Shown here: one piece after another, positions 44,083 through 56,035 of the stretch
Layout: each line of letters starts with the position of its first letter
How positions within the stretch are numbered: position 1 is the first letter of the stretch
DNA from: Aliidiomarina maris
GTDB lineage: Bacteria > Pseudomonadota > Gammaproteobacteria > Enterobacterales > Alteromonadaceae
Length of the DNA stretch: 64,000 nucleotides
NCBI RefSeq assembly: GCF_003987335.1
Contig: NZ_PIPK01000002.1
Span: 248,001 to 312,000 of the forward strand
Direction: 5' to 3'
The notes under the pieces: model-generated
What the model saw: only the letters and a program-made list of their open reading frames with translations
Databases searched by the model: none
Told to the model about the DNA's origin: nothing
Translations under genes and position numbers: made by a program

Positions 44083-45225
44083 GTGAATCGTTGTTTTAAA
44101 GTCATTGCAGCAGTATGTACGCTCGCCGCTTTCCAGCTTTCGAGTGCGTTTGCGAATAGCACTTCATTTCAGTTCGCTTCTGAAATACTCGACGAAGATA
44201 TAACGATTCGAGTTGCCTTGCCTGAAAGCTACCCGCATTCAGCCACCTTTCATTACCCAATACTGCTTGTGATGGATGGTTCAACGCAGTTCAATCATAT
44301 CGCGGGTAACATTGAGTTTATGAGCACCTTTGCGGAAATTCCTGAGCTTATCGTGGTCGGAATAAGTGCTAACAACCGCTTGCTCAACTTCACGCATACA
44401 GAATTAGAGCAGTTCGCTGGTCGCTCTGGCGGCGCGGCTCGTTACACTCAGTTTATTGTTGCGGAGCTACTGCCTCAGCTGCGTGAAGACTACCGCATTG
44501 CACCTCACACCACGGTCACAGGCCATTCCCTTTCCGGCTTGTACTCGGCCTACCTTGCTCTACACCATGAGCAGGATATACAAGCGGCGATTTCAATAAG
44601 CCCAAGTCTATGGTGGGATGATTTCGCGATACTGTCAGACATACACCCGACTCCTGACTCGCCAAATTCGGTGAGTTGGTTCGCGAGTATGGCGACTGAG
44701 CCTGACGAAATGGAAGAAGGTTTTGAAAGACTTGAGTATTTACTAGCGAACGCGCAAGCAAGCAATCTGAGATGGGAACTTCGACGATTTGATAATGAAA
44801 CTCACGACTCTACACCATTAATAGGTAATGTGGTGGGGCTTAGATCGGTGTTTCAGGGGTTCAACGCAGTGCCAGAAGTTGACATCAAATCCCTCGAGCA
44901 ACTTGAAACATTTTACAGTGAATACGCCGAAGCGTCCGGATATCAAGTACCTATGTCAGTTCATCAGTACAATGTGTATGGACTCAAAGCAACTTATGAA
45001 GGCCAGCTCAGTTGGGGAGTCGAAATATTAGAAGCCGGAACCGAGCAATTTCCGTACTCAGAAATCTTATGGGATAGCTTAGCCACAGCTTATAGAATGA
45101 GCGATAACCACACATCGGCGTTACATGCGTCCGAAAAAGCGGTCGAGTATGCACGCAAACATGATTCAAAGTATATCAGCGAGATACTTTTACAAAACCG
45201 CAGCCTGAAGCGCGCAGCGCAGTAA
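44083..45225 (+). CDS. secreted alpha/beta hydrolase (esterase D/enterochelin-esterase type)
   Basis: Protein of 380 residues with a signal peptide (MNRCFKVIAAVCTLAAFQLSSAFA) and an esterase domain of the PF00756 type: YPILLVMDGS, catalytic Ser in TGHSLSGLYSAYLAL, and a late His in DNETHDSTP. The C-terminal 110 residues are helical, with TPR-like segments (Y.SEILWDSLATAYRMSDNHTSALHASEKAVEYA). It starts with GTG after an AAGGAA site. Similar genes in marine bacteria combine this hydrolase and tail; the substrate is unknown. It lies immediately outside the hipBA segment. Confidence 0.85.
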   Translation: MNRCFKVIAAVCTLAAFQLSSAFANSTSFQFASEILDEDITIRVALPESYPHSATFHYPILLVMDGSTQFNHIAGNIEFMSTFAEIPELIVVGISANNRLLNFTHTELEQFAGRSGGAARYTQFIVAELLPQLREDYRIAPHTTVTGHSLSGLYSAYLALHHEQDIQAAISISPSLWWDDFAILSDIHPTPDSPNSVSWFASMATEPDEMEEGFERLEYLLANAQASNLRWELRRFDNETHDSTPLIGNVVGLRSVFQGFNAVPEVDIKSLEQLETFYSEYAEASGYQVPMSVHQYNVYGLKATYEGQLSWGVEILEAGTEQFPYSEILWDSLATAYRMSDNHTSALHASEKAVEYARKHDSKYISEILLQNRSLKRAAQ

Positions 45226-45236
45226 ACCGCTGCAAC

Positions 45237-45797
45237 CTAATCCGCACCCCATACACGACTATAGGTATACACGTTATCACCAAGGGATGAGTCATCACCG
45301 TCGGCGGCGACTGCGGCGACCGATAGTTCAAGAGACTCTGCATCACCCGCGCGCCACACAAACTGCCAGCGTGTTACCTTGTCGCCGTCAACCTGCTCTG
45401 CTCGCTGTGGCTTACTATGCCCAAGAAAATTGACATTGTCATGTGGCAGGATGAGTTGACCATCACCCATGTCAAACTCACCTACTGACTCGCCAGTGGC
45501 AAGATCGCGAAAGGCTAGCTGAAAGCCGCCGACTTGCTGCTCTGGGTCGGTCACCTCCAGTGTTAGTTGATACCACGCACCAGGCACCATTTGTTCAGCT
45601 AAACCGTGTAACTCTATGCCACTGGTTTCACGCTTGTCTGGGCCAGCAAAATGGCAGCTCGAACAATCATCGAAGCCCTGACCGCCGGTCAGCTTGGGTT
45701 CGGCGCCCTCAGGGAAGGCCAAGGCCGGTAAGGCTGCCGCGAGATAAAAGATTGCGAGGCCTAAGGCCACTCGCGCTTTGGGTTTTACATTCAACAT
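45237..45797 (-). CDS. secreted protein with one c-type heme motif
   Basis: A protein of 186 residues from the ATG at 45797, which has AGG ten bases upstream and begins a good signal peptide (MLNVKPKARVALGLAIFYLAAALPALA). A single CSSCH heme-binding motif follows closely, near residue 45, then a beta-sandwich-like region (YQLTLEVTDPEQQVGGFQLAF) resembling Reeler/choice-of-anchor-V domains. It may be a periplasmic electron carrier attached to a recognition domain. It lies 92 bp from the beta-propeller gene on the same strand, so both may act together. Function unknown. Confidence 0.7.
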   Translation of the reverse strand: MLNVKPKARVALGLAIFYLAAALPALAFPEGAEPKLTGGQGFDDCSSCHFAGPDKRETSGIELHGLAEQMVPGAWYQLTLEVTDPEQQVGGFQLAFRDLATGESVGEFDMGDGQLILPHDNVNFLGHSKPQRAEQVDGDKVTRWQFVWRAGDAESLELSVAAVAADGDDSSLGDNVYTYSRVWGAD

Positions 45798-45889
45798 GTA
45801 TATTGACCTATTGAAACTCATTGCACGCAAGCGAGAAGCTGACGCGCCTCCCACTTGCGTAGCAATGTTGACCTGATCTAGCTGATTGC

Positions 45890-46885
45890 CTAGTCAGAGA
45901 TAGTTGCTTGTCCAATGGTGTTGTTATCGGTACCAAACCAAATGGAATGGGTGTCACTATCTACCACCATATGACGAACGCTGCCACCTTCAGTCGGCAC
46001 CTCAAATGGCTGACTAAATTGTTCAGTCGCTGGGTCAAACGCGACAAAACGGTTAGGCTGCACGCCGGTTTCAACAAACCAGACGCGGCCTTCATCATCG
46101 CTGGTCATGGCATACGGACGTGAATTAGCCTCAGATGGCGCACGCCACTCGGTAATCTCACCGTTATTTGGGTTATAACGCCCAATGTAACCGTCTGCGT
46201 AATCACCGTAATACACCATACCGTCGTCGGTAACTGCTAAGCGACGCGGACGAGTAGATTCACGTGGTAAATCAATTTCCTTGAGCTCACCGTCAACTAC
46301 GGTAGCGATTTGATTGGTGCCAAAGAATACAAACCATGGCTGGTCGTCGTGCACAATAACACCGTACGGACGGGCACGTTCAGAGCTTGCGTCATACACA
46401 GTAAATTCGTAACTTTGGGTGTCAAAATGACCCACTTGGGCACCACCTTGCACGGTAAACCAAAGGTTGCCGTCGCTGGTGAAATCAAAGGTGTGAACAT
46501 CACGCGGGCCGTCACCTGGTAATGGAATTTGAGTTATTTCATGGGTTTCACGGTCCACATGGCCGATATGCGCCGCGCGGTTGCCCGCATACCAGCCGCC
46601 GCGCTCGTTGACGACCACCGTGTGGGGCGCTGCACCTTCAGGTAAGTCAATCTTCTTAAACTCGCCTGTCGACGGGGTGAAAATACCTACGTAATCACTA
46701 CGCTGACCCACGTACCAAATCTCATCGCTACTGACCACCCAAGGGTCACGAGCTCGTGGACCTTCAAAAGGCACGTCCCATTCCTGAAAATTTAATGACA
46801 CGTCAACATGGTTGTTGTCACTTGCAAGCGCGCTTGCAGAAAGACCTAAACTAAGACAAGTAGTCATGGCTAAAGCTGTTTTCAT
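45890..46885 (-). CDS. secreted Vgb/streptogramin-lyase-like beta-propeller
   Basis: Protein of 331 residues from the ATG at 46885, chosen for its AGGGG site and signal peptide (MKTALAMTTCLSLGLSASALA). About seven repeats of the Vgb type follow (W(F/Y)xxxxxxxIGxxxxxT-like), such as EIWYVGQRSDYVGIF, GGWYAGNRAAHIGHVD and NLWFTVQGGAQVGHFD. Virginiamycin B lyase has this fold, but here the protein is exported, so antibiotic lyase function is not implied. The gene precedes the single-heme protein. Function unknown. Confidence 0.8.
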   Translation of the reverse strand: MKTALAMTTCLSLGLSASALASDNNHVDVSLNFQEWDVPFEGPRARDPWVVSSDEIWYVGQRSDYVGIFTPSTGEFKKIDLPEGAAPHTVVVNERGGWYAGNRAAHIGHVDRETHEITQIPLPGDGPRDVHTFDFTSDGNLWFTVQGGAQVGHFDTQSYEFTVYDASSERARPYGVIVHDDQPWFVFFGTNQIATVVDGELKEIDLPRESTRPRRLAVTDDGMVYYGDYADGYIGRYNPNNGEITEWRAPSEANSRPYAMTSDDEGRVWFVETGVQPNRFVAFDPATEQFSQPFEVPTEGGSVRHMVVDSDTHSIWFGTDNNTIGQATISD

Positions 46886-47088
46886 ATCCAACCCCTCTCT
46901 CAATATTATTCGCATCGGTTAACTATACGACCCCATGCAGTGCCCAGAGTTTAGTTAATAATGTGTTAAACCACCATGTAGTTAAACGCAGCACAAATCT
47001 TTTGCATACAATCACAGTGCTCAGTAAAGTGGCTGTTCAAAGGTCAAAATTTATCCATTAAGGACGTTTGCAGCAAAAAGGGAATCTC

Positions 47089-48495
47089 ATGCTTGCCAAA
47101 ACTTCACTACTTCTCGCCACACTGGTGGCATCTTCATCGGGCTATTCAGCTGTTTCATGTACTGATACCCAACAAGATTTGCTGCACTTCGCGACCACGA
47201 CACAGGCGCTACACCCGCGTATTGCAAGTGTATGGCCCAAATTTTGGGACGAAACTACGCCGTTTATTGTTTATAACCTTGATGGCGAAGCCGTACTGTT
47301 TACACACAATGAACCACTTCCTGACTATCAGAAGCTCTCCGACCACTACTATTACTACGCGGAACGACTCCCGAATATTACCGACTTTCATTTTTACATT
47401 AATTATCCGCTGCCCAATGATCAAGTCGCAACCGCCGCCATGCTAGGCGGCGTTAACTCTGACGAGCTAGACGCCCGCGAGACCTTAATACATGAAGCTT
47501 TCCATGGTTATCAACGTAGCGCATTTGCCGACGTAGAGCGCAGTCAATTCCTCGACCCCGCGCAACTGAATGAAGCCCCAACCCGTGCTTTGCTAACGTT
47601 ACAGCTCGCACTTGCAAAACAAGCACATGCCAGCCGCGAGCTTGAGCACATTCATGATTGGTTAATTGTGCGCGTGGCCTTGAATCAGCTACTTGCCCCA
47701 CAAGTAGCTAGTTACCTTGGTGACATCGAACGTATTGAAGGCTCGGCGGAGTGGGTGGGGCTGCAAGGCACCTATGGGCAGGATTATCGCGCACAGTTAA
47801 GCTATTTGTTTGATAGCCTCCCCGCTGAGGTCGATATAGCCGCGCACGTGCGCCGTTTAGCCTATGCGACTGGAGCAACATTGATTAGCCTGATGGATGA
47901 ATTCGCCGCGCCTGATACCGACTGGCGCCATGAGATGGAGCAAGGTAAAACGCCCTATGAGCTCGCACTTGAAGTGTTTTCAGTCGCCCCGGACGCAGCA
48001 CTTGAAAAGTTTAATCACGTACTCACCCAATATGACTTCTCCAGTTACTTAACCCGCGCGCAGGCGTCTCAATCTAAGGCTGTCACGCTTGCTGACATTA
48101 AAGCTTCGCACCCCTATCGGCTAGATATTCATGTCCCTATCCAGATAAACGAGGAAACGGCTGGTTTCCACACTCATTTTTCTGCGGGTCAGGCCGGCTT
48201 TCACCAGCTTTCACCATCCGTGATTTTCTTACCCGAAGCGGCTATGTTTCAATTGGATATTCCGCAAATAACAGCCGATATTCGTAGCGCGCCTCTGCTG
48301 TTTGATATCAGTAAGTTTCGCTTTCAGGTTTGGAGTCACACGCCAATCACCACTTTGGATGATTTAAATGCCATGGGCGAATTAGACCTCAAATTTGGTG
48401 AATCTAAAATTTACGCGCCCATCAATTGGCAAGTTGAGTCTTCATCCACCGATGCGCACATACACATCACTTTGTCGCCAGAAGTGAGTGATTAG
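47089..48495 (+). CDS. secreted protein with HEAFH metallopeptidase motif
   Basis: Protein of 468 residues from the ATG at 47089, preceded by AAGGGA. A signal peptide covers about the first 20 residues (MLAKTSLLLATLVASSSGYS). A zincin motif HEAFHGYQ sits near residue 141, in RETLIHEAFHGYQRS. A candidate third ligand is a Glu in the helical stretch IERIEGSAEWVG about 80 residues later, as in gluzincins. A beta-rich C-terminal region (about 340-465) has no recognised domain. I do not recognise the family. It sits upstream of the TPP riboswitch and is not linked to it functionally by anything visible. Confidence 0.65.
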   Translation: MLAKTSLLLATLVASSSGYSAVSCTDTQQDLLHFATTTQALHPRIASVWPKFWDETTPFIVYNLDGEAVLFTHNEPLPDYQKLSDHYYYYAERLPNITDFHFYINYPLPNDQVATAAMLGGVNSDELDARETLIHEAFHGYQRSAFADVERSQFLDPAQLNEAPTRALLTLQLALAKQAHASRELEHIHDWLIVRVALNQLLAPQVASYLGDIERIEGSAEWVGLQGTYGQDYRAQLSYLFDSLPAEVDIAAHVRRLAYATGATLISLMDEFAAPDTDWRHEMEQGKTPYELALEVFSVAPDAALEKFNHVLTQYDFSSYLTRAQASQSKAVTLADIKASHPYRLDIHVPIQINEETAGFHTHFSAGQAGFHQLSPSVIFLPEAAMFQLDIPQITADIRSAPLLFDISKFRFQVWSHTPITTLDDLNAMGELDLKFGESKIYAPINWQVESSSTDAHIHITLSPEVSD

Positions 48496-48514
48496 CGCGT
48501 GCAAGTGTTAACAC

Positions 48515-48541
48515 GGTGCGAGAAAAAATCTCGCCCGCACC
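48515..48541. other. GC-rich hairpin downstream of HEAFH gene
   Basis: GGTGC-GAGA-AAAAA-TCTC-GCCC-GCACC folds into a hairpin with a small internal loop, 20 bp after the stop. No T-run follows, so it may be a stabilising 3' structure rather than a terminator. Confidence 0.4.
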
Positions 48542-48601
48542 ACTGGCAATTCTGTCAAATTTACGCCAACATAAAAAAGAGCGTAAGCTTTATATATTCA
48601 T

Positions 48602-48685
48602 CTTGTCGGAGTGCCCCTAGGGGCTGAGACCGTTCACGCGGGATCCGTTGAACCTGATCAGGCTAATACCTGCGAAGGGAACAAG
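48602..48685 (+). promoter_or_regulatory. TPP riboswitch (THI element)
   Basis: The conserved blocks GGCTGAGA (pyrimidine-sensing helix) and CCTGATCAGGCTAATACCTGCG (pyrophosphate-sensing helix, shown here in part) followed by AAGGGAACAAG are present in the right order. The P1 stem is CTTGT (48602-48606) with ACAAG (48681-48685). It lies about 105 bp before thiC, controlling the thi operon by thiamine pyrophosphate. Confidence 0.97.
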
Positions 48686-48691
48686 TTGCAT

Positions 48692-48742
48692 CAGGCCATA
48701 CCTGGTTCGTATAAAGGTAAATTAGGCCTGTTTTGTTGCTTT
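48692..48742 (+). terminator. riboswitch terminator (expression platform)
   Basis: CAGGCC at 48692-48697 pairs with GGCCTG at 48725-48730, with inner CCT/AGG pairs, followed by TTTTGTTGCTTTT. It starts 6 bp after the aptamer and ends about 48 bp before thiC, so control by premature termination is likely. Confidence 0.72.
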
Positions 48743-48780
48743 TAACACACTCCTGACAAGCAAATTTTATCTACATTTAG

Positions 48781-51987
<3,207 letters not shown>

Positions 51988-51998
<11 letters not shown>

Positions 51999-52800
51999 TC
52001 ATGATTTTCTACGCTATAGCCGGCAAATTATGTTGCCTCTATGTGGAGAGCTCGGAATAAAAACTTTAGCCAAAGCAAGGGTCGTTGTCATCGGGGCCGG
52101 CGGCCTGGCGACCGTGGTTGCGCCCTACCTTGTGGGCGCGGGTGTCGGCTACTTAAGGCTATGCGACGATGACATTGTGAGTGTAAGTAACCTACCTCGG
52201 CAATGGCTTTATAGTCCGGCGCATATTGGCCAGCAGAAGGTTCGGGTGATGGCCGCGCAACTTAAAGCATTACAACCGGCTGCACAGGTCGAAGCGATAC
52301 CTGAGTATGCGGACAACAGCAACCTGTGCCGCTTGATGAGCGGCGCAGACCTTGTACTGGACTGTAGTGACAATATGACTACGCGTCAGTTAGTTAATGC
52401 GTACGCGATGGATGCAGGTGTCGCGCTGGTGAGTGCTGCGGCGATTGGGCTTCATGCCCAAGCCGCGGCTTTTCAGCCAAGCTTGTGCGGACCGCACGGT
52501 AACCATGGGTGCTACCGATGCTTATATCCGATAGATAGCCAGCGAGCGGGTAATTGCCAAAGTGAGGGCGTTCTCGGCCCAATGGTTGGCATGGCTGGAT
52601 GTTATCAAGCCGCGTTGGCTCTGCGCATTTTATTGGGTGACCCGAACGTGCCTTGGAGCCAACTATGGCGGCTTGATAGCACACTTGGTGAGCATCAATT
52701 GTTGCGCATTCAGCCTGATCCATCTTGCTCGGTTTGCGGCCATGTAAGCCACAGCAACGCATCCAGCGACGATTCATCAATACCTAATTCCGGAGTTTGA
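51988..52800 (+). CDS. thiF: ThiF-family adenylyltransferase
   Basis: E1-like enzyme of 270 residues that adenylates the ThiS C-terminus. The nucleotide-binding motif VVVIGAGGLATVVAPYL and the downstream Arg/Asn/Gln segment NLPRQWLY are present. Zinc ligands are CYRC and CSVCGHVS. It starts with GTG inside the end of thiDE, overlapping by 11 bases; the earlier ATG at 51937 is less likely. Context (thiS follows) supports ThiF over MoeB. Confidence 0.92.
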
Positions 52801-52801
52801 A

Positions 52802-53014
52802 ATGCAAATTCTAATTAATCAAAGACCAATCCACTGCACCAGCCATGATACGCTTGATAGCGTCCTCAATGTATTTGCCCAAGGTAGCGGTGTTGATATT
52901 AATGACATCGCTGTGGCCGCTGACAATACGGTGATTCCAAGGTCGCAATGGGCTACATACGCGTTAACTGCAAACGCCTCGTTTTCGGTGTTTGTCGCTG
53001 TCGCGGGAGGTTAA
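52802..53014 (+). CDS. thiS: sulfur carrier protein ThiS
   Basis: Ubiquitin-like sulfur carrier of 70 residues. The C-terminal Gly-Gly (AVAGG) is the site of adenylation and thiocarboxylate formation. The beta-grasp start [10 protein letters not shown] and position between thiF and thiG confirm the identity. It starts directly after the thiF stop. Confidence 0.95.
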   Translation: MQILINQRPIHCTSHDTLDSVLNVFAQGSGVDINDIAVAADNTVIPRSQWATYALTANASFSVFVAVAGG

Positions 53015-53016
53015 GC

Positions 53017-53781
53017 ATGCTCAGCATCGCAGATACTCTTTTTCAATCGCGGTTACTCACTGGCAGTGGCAAGTTTGCCAGTCCAACGCTGATGCGCGAC
53101 GCAATTGGCGCCAGCGGCAGCCAGCTTGTTACCTTGGCGCTAAAAAGAATCGAACAAGGTCAGACACCCGATCGCACACTGTCCGAGCTGCGTCAGCTCA
53201 ACGTGCAGCTTTTACCGAATACATCGGGCGCTAAAACCGCGCAGGACGCCGTGTTAGCAGCAAAAATTGGGCGTGATCTGCTCGGCACGCACTGGGTGAA
53301 ACTCGAGATACACCCCGACCCTAGGTATTTGCTACCCGACCCCATCGAGACACTTAAAGCAGCGGAGGAATTAGTGCAATTAGGCTTTGTGGTGCTGCCC
53401 TATTGCTCCGCTGACCCAACCTTATGTTTACGCCTGCAGGAAGTTGGTTGTCATGCGGTCATGCCGCTAGGGTCGCCAATTGGCTCTAACCAAGGCCTGC
53501 AAACTCGCGACTTTTTACGCATTATTATTGAACAGTGCACAGTGCCCGTCATTGTCGACGCCGGCATCGGCGCACCCAGCCATGCAGCGGAAGCTTTTGA
53601 ACTTGGCGCCGATGCCGTATTGGTGAATACCGCGATTGCTTGCGCAAGCGATCCTATCGCGATGGCGCGAGCATTTCGCCTCACTTGTGACGCCGCCATG
53701 CTTGCGCGAGAAGGAAGGATTTCATCGCCTGCTCTCCAAGCGCGTGCGACCAGCCCGTTGACTTCATTTTTGGAGCGCTGA
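53017..53781 (+). CDS. thiG: thiazole synthase ThiG
   Basis: TIM-barrel enzyme of 254 residues forming the thiazole phosphate from DXP, ThiS thiocarboxylate and dehydroglycine. The motifs [42 protein letters not shown] with the Schiff-base Lys, [11 protein letters not shown] and [29 protein letters not shown] are all intact. The ATG at 53017 is 2 bp after thiS; an upstream in-frame start lies inside thiS. The stop overlaps thiH. Confidence 0.95.
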   Translation: MLSIADTLFQSRLLTGSGKFASPTLMRDAIGASGSQLVTLALKRIEQGQTPDRTLSELRQLNVQLLPNTSGAKTAQDAVLAAKIGRDLLGTHWVKLEIHPDPRYLLPDPIETLKAAEELVQLGFVVLPYCSADPTLCLRLQEVGCHAVMPLGSPIGSNQGLQTRDFLRIIIEQCTVPVIVDAGIGAPSHAAEAFELGADAVLVNTAIACASDPIAMARAFRLTCDAAMLAREGRISSPALQARATSPLTSFLER

Positions 53782-54836
53782 TGACTGATATACCTGATCT
53801 CATTCAACATGCGGGCAAACCTGGTTTTGTCATGACAGTGCAAGATCTCAACGTGCTACTAAGTGAGCAGGCGCAACCGCACCTTGAACTGATGGCACAA
53901 GCCGCTGCGACGCTCACGCGTCAGCGATTCGGCCATACAATGCGCTTATTTATCCCGCTTTACCTGTCAAACCTGTGTGCCAACGATTGCACCTATTGTG
54001 GGTTTTCTATGAGCAATCGTATTCGACGCACTACACTTTCCATGCAAGCGCTCGAAGCGGAGTGTCAGGCACTTAAAACCCTTGGGTTCGATGCTATTTT
54101 ACTCGTCGCTGGGGAACACGAACGCCAGGTTGGGATGCCCTACTTTCGCCAAGCATTGACGGTCGTGAAGCGCTACTTTTCGCATATCGCTCTGGAAGTT
54201 CAACCCCTTAGCCAAGCTGATTATGCTGAATTACGCCGCTATGGCTTAGCAGCGGTCTACGTGTATCAGGAAACCTATCAACCTGAGGCCTATGCTCGCC
54301 ATCATATCCGCGGTAAAAAAACGGATATGTCATGGCGATTGCAAACACCGGATCGTGCTTGTGCTGCGGGTGTCGATAAGATCGGTTTAGGCGTGTTACT
54401 GGGTCTGGCTGATTGGCGTGCCGATGCACTCGCCTGTGCCCGACATTTGCGCTACTTACAACGCACATACTGGCGCACGCGTTTCGCCCTCGCATTTCCG
54501 CGTTTACGCCCTTGCGCTGGAGGGATTGAAAGTCAGCACCTTGTGAATGACCGCACGCTTACTCAATTGATTTGCGCGTTTCGTCTTTTTGAACCAAACC
54601 TTGAAATCAGTTTATCAACGCGGGAGCCCGCAGCTTTGCGCGACCATCTCATGTTATTGGGCATTACGCATATGAGCGCAGGGTCGAGAACGCAACCAGG
54701 AGGCTATGCTGATCAAACCATTGCATTGGAGCAGTTTGCAACCAGCGACCCGCGCAATGCGAGGGATATGGCAACAGTGCTAGACAAACATGGCCTTGAA
54801 CCCGTCTGGACTGACTGGCATCAGGTGTTCGCTTAA
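53781..54836 (+). CDS. thiH: 2-iminoacetate synthase ThiH
   Basis: Radical SAM tyrosine lyase of 351 residues giving dehydroglycine for ThiG, the anaerobic-type alternative to glycine oxidase ThiO. The cluster motif is CANDCTYCGF. The product GVLLGLADWR and late TREPAALRDHLM segments are typical. Length is slightly below E. coli ThiH (377), at the N-terminus. Last gene of the thi operon; no thiO is visible. Confidence 0.95.
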   Translation: MTDIPDLIQHAGKPGFVMTVQDLNVLLSEQAQPHLELMAQAAATLTRQRFGHTMRLFIPLYLSNLCANDCTYCGFSMSNRIRRTTLSMQALEAECQALKTLGFDAILLVAGEHERQVGMPYFRQALTVVKRYFSHIALEVQPLSQADYAELRRYGLAAVYVYQETYQPEAYARHHIRGKKTDMSWRLQTPDRACAAGVDKIGLGVLLGLADWRADALACARHLRYLQRTYWRTRFALAFPRLRPCAGGIESQHLVNDRTLTQLICAFRLFEPNLEISLSTREPAALRDHLMLLGITHMSAGSRTQPGGYADQTIALEQFATSDPRNARDMATVLDKHGLEPVWTDWHQVFA

Positions 54837-54928
54837 AAGCAGTTAACAATACATTGGTGCACTAGCTTGAATCAACGCGCCGACCGCTGGCGAATATATT
54901 GTTGATGTAACGCTTGCATGCGAGGTAG

Positions 54929-55099
54929 TTAGGTTTTATCGCGGGAATTGACCCGATTGCCGTCTTCACGAAGCCGTTTGCCTTGCGCATCGACAAGTAC
55001 TGAGCCAAACGGCGCATCACCTGCGGCAAGGGCCTCTTCAGCCAATTCGACACAGCGCAGCAGATGTTCATTCACAGCGAGCACATCCTCAGTCAACAT
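54929..55099 (-). pseudogene. truncated nucleoside deaminase (TadA/guanine deaminase superfamily)
   Basis: A 56-residue frame beginning MLTEDVLAVNEHLL and continuing RCVELAEEALAAGDAPFGSVLVDAQGK is the N-terminal part of a cytidine/nucleoside deaminase family protein. It stops after NRVNSRDKT, just where the catalytic H-x-E and the later PCxxC would begin. So all zinc ligands are missing and the product cannot be an active deaminase. It overlaps the preceding membrane-protein gene by 11 bases. Confidence 0.7.
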
Positions 55100-55943
55100 G
55101 ACTACCCTCCATCACGCGCCGCGCGGTATTCAAATCACTTGGCTGTAGCAATAGCATCAGTTCGGGCTGCTGAATTAGTAGCTCAGCCTCATCGCTCAAA
55201 TAAGTTAGCAGCTGCCGTCCGGTCAGGCGCACCAAAGGTGCACGCGCTTCACTGCGAAACGAGCGTAGGCAGTCTTCATCTTCAGCGGCAAAGGCAGTGC
55301 CTGTGACGTATTTGATATCTCTTGGCCGCAATTGGGCAAGGTTAGTTGTGCGCTTGACGATAATAAGCAGCTGCGAGTCAAGAAACTGTTGATAAAACTG
55401 GGCTTGTACGTGTTTCGGCGATGCCGCAAACGCTGGAATTTGTTGCAAAGCGACGGCCCCTTGATAGCGCGCACGCGGGCCAAGGAACATAGTTTTGGCG
55501 TAGCTCTCTAGCGGGTGTAGCTGATCTGGCTGAGTGCGCAGCGCCTGACTCGCAGGCTTAGAGTTGTCGAGCTGGTTAAATAAAGGCAAGTGTCGAGTGA
55601 GCTTGTCGGCGTAGCGCGCAAACGCGAATAACCCAAGCAACATACCGAAGGCCATGGGAAACGCTTGTGGAGGAATGCCTCTGGGGTGTGCTTCGCGCAC
55701 GCGCTGCCAGTCTGCAGACGAAGGGCCGATTTCGAGTACGCTCGTCAGCAGGCCAAATAATGCGAGAGTGATGACAAAGGGTACCAATGCCACCAATACG
55801 GCACCAACTTGCGGCCAGATACCGATACCACGGCGGTTCAAGTAGCGCTGATCAAGCCATTTCCATACTGCCCAAGGATAACCCAGCATGCCGATCGCCA
55901 TTGGGATAACAATCACAGTACCGAAAAATATGTCGAGTATCAT
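55089..55943 (-). CDS. membrane protein of unknown function
   Basis: Protein of 284 residues with three hydrophobic segments (about 2-22, 47-69 and 95-112) and a 170-residue soluble C-terminal region rich in Leu, Gln and Arg, with no recognisable domain. The N-terminal pattern GTVIVIPMAIGMLGYPWAVWKWLDQR is distinctive, but I do not recognise the family. It is followed by the truncated deaminase frame, which overlaps it. There is no visible functional link to the thi operon, which is on the opposite strand. Confidence 0.75.
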   Translation of the reverse strand: MILDIFFGTVIVIPMAIGMLGYPWAVWKWLDQRYLNRRGIGIWPQVGAVLVALVPFVITLALFGLLTSVLEIGPSSADWQRVREAHPRGIPPQAFPMAFGMLLGLFAFARYADKLTRHLPLFNQLDNSKPASQALRTQPDQLHPLESYAKTMFLGPRARYQGAVALQQIPAFAASPKHVQAQFYQQFLDSQLLIIVKRTTNLAQLRPRDIKYVTGTAFAAEDEDCLRSFRSEARAPLVRLTGRQLLTYLSDEAELLIQQPELMLLLQPSDLNTARRVMEGSHVD

Positions 55944-56035
55944 GGCACGTCCTTTTGACTCAGCTCGATTGGATATTCGCTCCTATGCTACCTGCGAATG
56001 GGCAAATTTTTTAGTGTTGGTAACTAAATAATGCG

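Noticed and set aside
45890-46885. Virginiamycin B lyase antibiotic-resistance gene
   Set aside because: The propeller is similar, but the protein has a signal peptide and sits beside a heme protein, so resistance function is not supported.
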